Assembly (NCBI GenBank): GCA_964035545.1
Contig: OZ037765.1
Coordinates: 23,810,004 to 23,874,003 of the forward strand
Length of the DNA stretch: 64,000 nucleotides
Direction: 5' to 3'
From: Bugula neritina
Taxonomy: Eukaryota; Bryozoa; Gymnolaemata; Cheilostomatida; Bugulidae
Below are positions 37,859 to 64,000 of the stretch, piece by piece. The notes beneath the pieces are model-generated. The model searched no databases and had not been told where the DNA came from. It saw only the letters and a list, made by a program, of their open reading frames with translations. Each line of letters begins with the position of its first letter. Within the stretch, counting starts at the first letter, position 1. A program made the position numbers and the translations under genes.

Positions 37859-38573
37859 TGCTGAGGGTGAAGTAAATCTGTAACTAAAACGTAATATTTT
37901 AATGAAAGCAGACTTATTTGAGCATGTCACTTAACAAAGGCATCATTTACTAGTTTTGAAATTAAAATATTATGTACCTGCATGATGTTTTAAAATTAAA
38001 GAACAATTTGCCTAAGATCAATTGCTTTACCCTAAATCATAGTAAACAGTTATTATTATACTTACACTATCAGCTATGTACACACTTGTCCTTGTGAAAA
38101 TGTTAATACAACAACTGAACCTTAAGTCTGTCACACAATGCATCTGGTTCAGTTGCTACACAACCATTTATACAGTTTCTAAGAGCTAGGTCATCACCAT
38201 TCTTAGACGATGATGTGTATGAGGAAGCAAATGATCAATCATAAAAGGATAACAGCAAGTTACAATAGCTAACATGATAATAGGCCTATACAATTAAACA
38301 ATCTATAATAATCTATAAGCACCGGCAGTATCAAGGTGTTCATAATGGAGATTCTGCTAATGTTGCTAGAACAAGCTATAATAGGCACTATGCTTACTGT
38401 GTGTTTACTGTGTGTATGTACTTACTGTATGTGAGCTGTGTGTGTTTACTGTGTGTCGTGTGTTCATTGTAGGTGTGTGTTTACTGTAGGTGTAAATTAA
38501 TATGTTGCAAGCATACATTGGTCTGAGAATATTTCAACAAGAGTCAAGGTGAAAAATGTATTAAATGTTGTAT
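37859..38573. other. Upstream flank of profilin and TG-rich stretch
   Basis: No coding exon recognised. About 38385-38495 is a degenerate TG-rich array with repeated TTTACTGTGTG units. A 5' exon of profilin is expected somewhere upstream of 37860 but was not located. Confidence 0.4.
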
Positions 38574-38579
38574 TTTATT
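38574..38579 (-). terminator. Candidate poly(A) signal of the HECW gene
   Basis: TTTATT (AATAAA on the minus strand) about 515 bases beyond the HECW stop; this would give a 3' UTR of about 0.5 kb that includes the 11-bp repeat. Confidence 0.35.
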
Positions 38580-38984
38580 ATTTACATTGAGCAATGAAAT
38601 CTGTGGGGTTGGCTATCTTTGTGAACAGTAAACATATTGAAAGCTAACACTAGCACAGAGTTGCTACAATGTACAACAAACATGCACCATTATAGAAAAT
38701 TAGCATCTTTAAAACCACTTTATCACAAACACAACAAAATAAGTCTTTCTTTATCAGGAAGACAGATTAAGACTAAACTCATCAATAACTATTTCAAGAA
38801 AAAGTAAAACACTATACATATAAACCATATCAAGATTATGCACATTAACATAGCATAAAAAAGTATGAATTACAATGACTATTGCAAAACATTAAAATAT
38901 AACCACTTTGCTTCTAAAAAATAAACCTGTGCAAGCGCATAAATAAAAATATTAAAGAAGAGCGTCTTCCCAGTATAACTATAC

Positions 38985-39038
38985 GACTAAATACTGACTA
39001 AATACTGACTAAATACTGACTAAATACTGACTAAATAC
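38985..39038. repeat. 11-bp tandem repeat in the HECW 3' region
   Basis: GACTAAATACT repeats five times in perfect register. It starts 57 bases beyond the HECW stop codon, so it is probably in the 3' UTR. Confidence 0.9.
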
Positions 39039-39094
39039 GGGTATAAGCAGAGGTAACAATTGTGTAATGCAATAAAAATATACTCTATAATAAA

Positions 39095-58188
<19,094 letters not shown>

Positions 58189-59484
58189 TGCTATATACTT
58201 GGGCTCCACATATCTACCAAAATGTAATTCAACAAAGTACATTAAATATACTAGAAAAAATTTAAACAACTGATAAAAATTCCTCTGCCAAAAGCTGATT
58301 AGATTATATGGTTTACTAATTACTGCACACATAGTAACATAGTTATATTTAATGATGTAGTTAATAATATAACTATAGTAACCAGTACTAGTAGGCATGA
58401 TTGCAACAGTTACTACACAGTATGTCTTGAACATGTTTAAAAGTTGATGAGTTTATTTAAAATAAAAACGCTTCTCACGATTTTTTTAAATTATTAAATT
58501 ATCTTTTGGTGCCATTGAATCTTACAAATTGAACCATCTAAGCTATAAGGTCAAGAGATTGCATAATACTATTTACTACTTTGATAGTTGACTCACTGAA
58601 AAATATTTGTTATGTTGTGTGACAGATGTTCACCTCTAATGACATTACCTATATGCAATATAACCTCTACAATGGGCATTACTAAACAGATTTATGTAAA
58701 ATAATTGTACAAAAAAAGTAATAAATAGACTAGCTGTTTGCAGTTATTTGGACACCCAACTAAACTATTACTAATTTATGAACCCTGATCACCAAAACTT
58801 CAAAGGCATACACAATCTAGTTTATACTGTTTATTCAAATAATTAGTCACTAAAGCATGCCTGCTCTATATACACACATACATGAGCAATGCCTTCTTAG
58901 GTCATCCCTTTCTATAAACACATGTTTATAATATAATATAATATAATAATAACACCAAATATTTATGAGATGACACTGGCGAAATACTATCCGCTCATTC
59001 AAACTAGTAAATATTTATAAACTATCTAGTGACTAAAAAACTATGTTATCCATTTTAGTGTTTGTTTGAGTTATAAGAAAGTCAAACTTATTTTCTTTTT
59101 TGTTTTGAAGGTTAAAATAATCTTAAAATTGGCACCAGCCTAAACCTTAAAATTTTAAACATATACATAGCTTTACTGTCCTACCATTATAATAATGTAG
59201 TAAGTAATCTCAAGTTACAATATACTTGTAATACAATGAAACTACAATGCCAGACTAATATTACAAACAAGTAGTCCGAATAAGAGAACATCAATATAAG
59301 TAGGCTCAAGAAAAAAAGCTTGAATGTTGCAAACCTACCAGAATAAAAAAATTAATTTAAAAATTTTTCGCTTAGTTTTAAATTGACTTTGTACAAAATA
59401 ATGCGCCATCACATACTAAAAATTGATGTTTGTTTTAAGTATCCATCAATTCGAGAACCAATTTTTTAACTGAGCTAAGAACTA

Positions 59485-59615
59485 TGCGTCTCAGCATGCA
59501 GACAACATGGTTTTTGAGGGCTTTGAGCAACTATGACTACATGCCCTTCATGACATCACCAATGGCCTTGGCCTTGTGATTACTAGACCAGCACTTGAAC
59601 CACTAGACTGTGCCT
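59485..59615 (-). mobile_element. tRNA-derived SINE, copy B
   Basis: Read on the minus strand it carries TCTAGTGGTTCAAGTGCTGG and AAGGCCATTGGTGATGTCAT, then GAAGGGCATGTAGTCATAGT. The AAGGCCATT..GATGT..GAAG.GCAT..AGTCATA.TTGCTC string aligns with copy A at 47703-47746. The B-box part has decayed. Confidence 0.65.
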
Positions 59616-59739
59616 ACTTCTTAGCAGTACATAATGAAATACTAACATCAAACTTCAACTCCAAGTTGAAAATAAAGCTGCGAAAGATAAGAACTAAATT
59701 ATGAAACCAACACAGAATTTTAATATTGTATGTTGATTT

Positions 59740-61340
59740 TAACAATTTTTAAATATTAACATCATTATAATTATCATTTAATAATCATAGTAATTATTAC
59801 TATTAATAATAATAGTTCCATAATTATCAGCTACTCGTACTATATTCATATTGACAAATATTTCTATTTACAATGTTGATGTTTGCATTATTATATAACA
59901 ACTATGACTTGAAATTATAAAGATAATAACAAGTACTAGTATTTTCATAAATTAACTTCATTCACAGTTAGAATTAGGTTTAAACCTGAGCCGATAATTT
60001 TCACAGTGATCCTGAAACTCATTTTTATTATCAGGCAGGGTAAAAACCAATATAGCAAAATTATACTGGTATGTACCAATAATAGATTTCCATCATAGTG
60101 AATAAATAAACATGATGGTAGTACTTGAAGTTACTGTAATGATAACAATAAACAGCCACAGTGGCATTAAAAGCCATAAACATATACTTGAAGCAACATT
60201 AAACTCTATATGATTATCACTCATTAACCATAATATAATCCTTCCAAAATAAATATAATTATGGTTATCATGATGACAGATAAAAATAAAATCAAGCATA
60301 AGAATAATACAATAAGTAGAATTGAAATTCTTTCTAAACAATATCTTTGCTTTCAGACTTATAGATTAGATTGATTTTAATTTATTTTAACTTCAAATAA
60401 ATTGCAATATTAAATTTAATATCTATAATAAATTTAAAACAACACCTAGATTTAAAATTAGTCTTACACATTTATGAACTATAACCAAGACTGATCCTTA
60501 AACTTTTTAAGTTATAGTTACTATTGGGGTATACTCATGGGCAAAGCAGTAGATTCTAAGCCTGATTAACTTTAATTTTCATATAGTAAAAATTTAATTA
60601 GTGTATTAAAAATACATAAAAGTAATTTTTAAAATCAAATTATTACAATAAGCATGACTATAAACATATTATCATTTGGTCCACATTTGACATCAATAAA
60701 ATTTAAACACTAAATAATCATAATTTGAATAAAATATAAATTCCTAAATGTTATCATAAATCTTAATATAATTATTATAAAAAATGATAATAAATAGTAA
60801 GTGTAACTGTAATTATAATACTCATAGCAATATAGTTATACTTATTGACCATTGTTATACTAATAATAATATTAGTAGTATTTAACTATTTACTTTTACT
60901 GTCTGTGCAATAATTTATAATTATGACAATATATCAAATTTAATATATTAAGTTATATAATTATATTACTATTACTATTATTATTTAAAATTATTAATAT
61001 ATTTAACTTTATATTAAATTACATGAAATATTTATAAATATATCAACCATTATGATTACATATTAATTTATCCATATCAAATTCAATAACTATATCTAAT
61101 ATTTATTACTATGATTATGGTTATCATTATGATTATAACAAATTAATTTTAAAATTATTATTTCTACTAGAACTGATATCCACATTCATATTGATAATGA
61201 ATATTGAATATCAATATCAATATGAATATGGTCATCATAATGATAACCATTGTGAAAATAAATTGAATATGAAAACCATTATGAGTTAGAATTTACTAAT
61301 CATTGTTATTTCATATCATCATATCAATACAAATATTATA
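59740..61340. repeat. Long AT low-complexity block
   Basis: About 1.6 kb dominated by degenerate ATTATGATTATC, TTATAATAAT and AATATCAATATG strings on both strands, with almost no G+C. Similar to the block at 35270-35720; possibly the remains of an old satellite. Confidence 0.5.
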
Positions 61341-64000
61341 ATTAAAAAATGGTAAGTCAAAGTGTAACACTAACTTATAGTTTTACTTAAAGTTTAGGTT
61401 TTTAAAAAAAACTTAAAGTAAATTCAAGTGTAAGATTAAGTTTAACATAAAAACACTAAGCTTTATACAAAGTTACCTAGTTCTATATTTGTAGAAAAAT
61501 ATTTCAGAAAATGCTGTATAAGTAGAGTTATAATTTTTGGCTCAAATTATAAATTTTATACTAGAAATAGTTGAAGGTCTAGGCCACTGAGCTTGATAAT
61601 GACAGTTTATTACAAAATAAAATTAAAGCCGGAAATGTTCAGATAAACAGGAAACCCTCTCGAACTTTTATATCATTTTAGCTTTAGCCTAACAAAGCAA
61701 ACCCATGTACCGATAGTTTACATAAATTATGAAGGAGTGAAACAAGATAACGATCAATGCGATGTTTTCTATCACGCAGAAATGTTTCATGGGAAGAAAA
61801 CCCTTATATTAATCCGGTTGTCTCGTAAATCATAATACTTAGATTATGAATTATGATATTGTTGATGACAAGATAATAATATTGTTTTGTGTGATTATAG
61901 CTTATTATAGTTTGAACTCTGTTCTTGGTATTACTATTAATAGTTATTATTTCGAATTGACGATTTGCAGCTGTTCAAGATAAGCTGCCTAATATGAAAC
62001 TTTGCACTCCACAAGATTAGTGTAACTATATTATAGGCTATCAATACATTACCTTTTGCAATAATTATTGATATGTTGGAAGATTACATTTTAATTTTTT
62101 GTTGTTGCAATGTTGAGTATTTATTAATTGCAACACACGCACACGAACTGATGACTATCAGTATTATTTAACTAAGTATGCATTTGTCAATAAAGCTAAT
62201 TATTAATTGTTTTAATGGCAAAAAGCTTTTGATATGTCAAAAATTTAAAAGCTTGAAGTGAACAGCAAAAAAACTAAGCATTCAAATTTATAGTAAATTA
62301 TGCCTTGAATCGTGCATATAGCTTTTAACTACTGTAAACTAGAAAGTATAAATGTTATATTGTGTTTCTTTTCACATTAATTTTCTGTATTGCTATACAG
62401 AAACTGATAGGTAGCACAAACAGCATAATATTATCCTACTTAAGATTAGGTGATAGACTCTGCATTGGCTCTTCAATTTTATAGATTAAAACAAACCATG
62501 TTTATGGTGTACACCACACAAATGCTAATTATCAATGAGAGGGCAGTGTATAACTATATCAATTGGATAAGAATGCATAGTGACACAGCTTCAGTAGCTT
62601 GGGTTGCGTATTGGAGGAGCAAACAAAAGCCTGTTGCAGCCCTCACTCACTATACAATATACAACAACTAGTAATAACACGCAGGTTTCTATACCAACTA
62701 CTTAATATTGATCGTTGTGAGTTTTTGAGCATTTGATAATATCACCAGTCTGAACTTTATACCTTTTGTTAATTCTTCCTGGAGCTCTGTGAATCCTTCA
62801 GAATAGTTGGATGCCTCTCATTTTGCATGTGAAATCTGGTTATGAAAAAGAGCCATAGCTTGTATAAATGTAAAAGCCTATAACAACTGTACAACTGCAA
62901 CAGCCAAGTCATTGCACCTTCAAGGTAGGTCAAAAGTATCTAATGGTGTGTTAGTAGCTGTCGTGGGTCTAGGTATGTGGGAGTGCTTTTTTGTAAGTTG
63001 TTTGTAAATTGCACGTTGCTAGCAATGTAGGCTGAATATGGAAGCCCTTACTGCAGCACATTCAGAATTTTGAAGTAATTCGGAGTTTTTGAAAATGCTC
63101 TTAGACTAAAATTAAATCTATATCACTCCAAGCCAACAGATAGAAGTGATGCTATAAGCAGAGCATGCATCTGCACACTCAAGAGGATAGTTAGTGCACT
63201 GGGTGAGATACTATGAACATCCAATAAAAATTACAATACAATATTACAAAAATTTCACCACTTTGAAAAAATATGTTAGCTAACATGTGATGTAGTATTT
63301 AAAAACTTTTTCGGCCTAGCCTTAATTTTATGCAATATGCAAATCATTCAAGGTTCTAACATTTAGGAACTTAGAACTGATGCAGCTATATTTATACAAA
63401 TATTGTATAGATACTATGATAATGTCCGAATGCTTGTATTACTCAAAGGTACTTACCAAAGGTTTTTATTATACCATCAATCTACTTTAAGCATTACTAA
63501 GTTTAATTTTGAGAGTGCAGTTTTTCAAAGAGGAAAAGTGAGCTACTATTCAACAGATTAAACTATGAGGCTAGAGTAAAACGCATTTTATGTTTTAAAA
63601 ACAATGTTTTGCACTCTAATGCTTTTAATGTTGAAATTAATGCTGGTCCAGCATTTGAGACACTTGGCTATGTTTGCTTATTTTTCTACTTGGTTATAAT
63701 ATTTCAGAAGTTGTGCCTTCAGTAAAATACATTTAGGGTAAAGAAATATCTATTAATTGTACCATAACTTTCACTGGAGAGTGAAATGTAACATATAACT
63801 AATAAGTTTTGTTTTTAAATCTTCACTTCAGAGTTATTGACCTGTATTCAGAGATTAATTTAGAAAGTTCTTATAGTGCACCATATGCAACTAATATAAA
63901 CAAGATAATTTAAGTGATAATAATAAAATGGAGCTAATGTAAAATCTGTCAATCGGCTGTATAAAGTTGCAGAGCTATATTATTAAGAGTTTATTATTTA

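Larger units (their letters stand above)
58214..64000. other. HECW upstream region, no gene seen
   Basis: AT-rich. Contains a minus-strand SINE (59485-59615) and a low-complexity block (about 59740-61340). A patch with several CpG at about 61620-61820 could hold a HECW 5' exon or promoter. The plus-strand frame 62450-62671 has no recognisable content or splice context. Confidence 0.4.

Noticed and set aside
62450-62671. 73-codon plus-strand frame upstream of HECW
   Set aside because: No family resemblance, no flanking exons; consistent with chance in low-GC DNA.

Overview
This window is animal nuclear DNA. It is AT-rich, its protein-coding genes are split into many short exons with GT-AG introns, and all recognisable proteins are metazoan families. 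The remnants of a tRNA-derived SINE resemble families I associate with lophotrochozoans, so an aquatic spiralian invertebrate is my best guess, but the species cannot be fixed from the sequence. I found no prokaryotic, organellar, viral, CRISPR or operon-type content. Exon models were built by hand by chaining GT-AG sites whose reading phases agree. All chains close without a frame break.

Layout. (1) 1-2237, plus strand: last six coding exons of a mitochondrial FAD/folate carrier of the SLC25A32 type, cut by the left edge. (2) 4859-15271, plus: a five-exon single-pass membrane protein with signal peptide, short C-type-lectin-like domain, poly-threonine stalk, membrane helix and long cytoplasmic tail. 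(3) 15706-19700, minus: a four-exon gene for a 345-residue basic, serine-rich protein I do not recognise, convergent with gene 2. (4) 21912-33753, minus: a 26-exon TDRD7-like LOTUS/Tudor protein of 1243 residues. (5) 37424-37858, minus: a divergent profilin in one coding exon. (6) 39095-58188, minus: a 31-exon HECW-type HECT E3 ubiquitin ligase of about 1861 residues (HECW N-domain, C2, long acidic Ser/Thr-rich linker, two WW domains, HECT). The last 5.8 kb (58214-64000) holds no gene I can support.

The genes do not form a pathway. The TDRD7-like gene points to germ-granule RNA control, profilin to actin, HECW to ubiquitin signalling, the lectin to surface recognition and the carrier to mitochondrial cofactor transport. 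Genes 3 to 6 all lie on the minus strand but with kilobase spacers, so there is no sign of co-transcription.

Non-coding structure is mostly repeat material: a 484-bp inverted-repeat element with a 5-bp target duplication upstream of the TDRD gene, a 409-bp fold-back element and a half copy of it in two HECW introns, a 139-bp near-perfect hairpin and a SINE in another HECW intron, a second SINE copy upstream of HECW, and several tandem arrays, one of them coding. I did not find a convincing new biological system. The points most worth a look are the two-LOTUS/four-Tudor architecture, the altered profilin, the WW-ligand motif inside HECW, the lectin receptor tail, the unrecognised four-exon gene and the hairpin/SINE elements.
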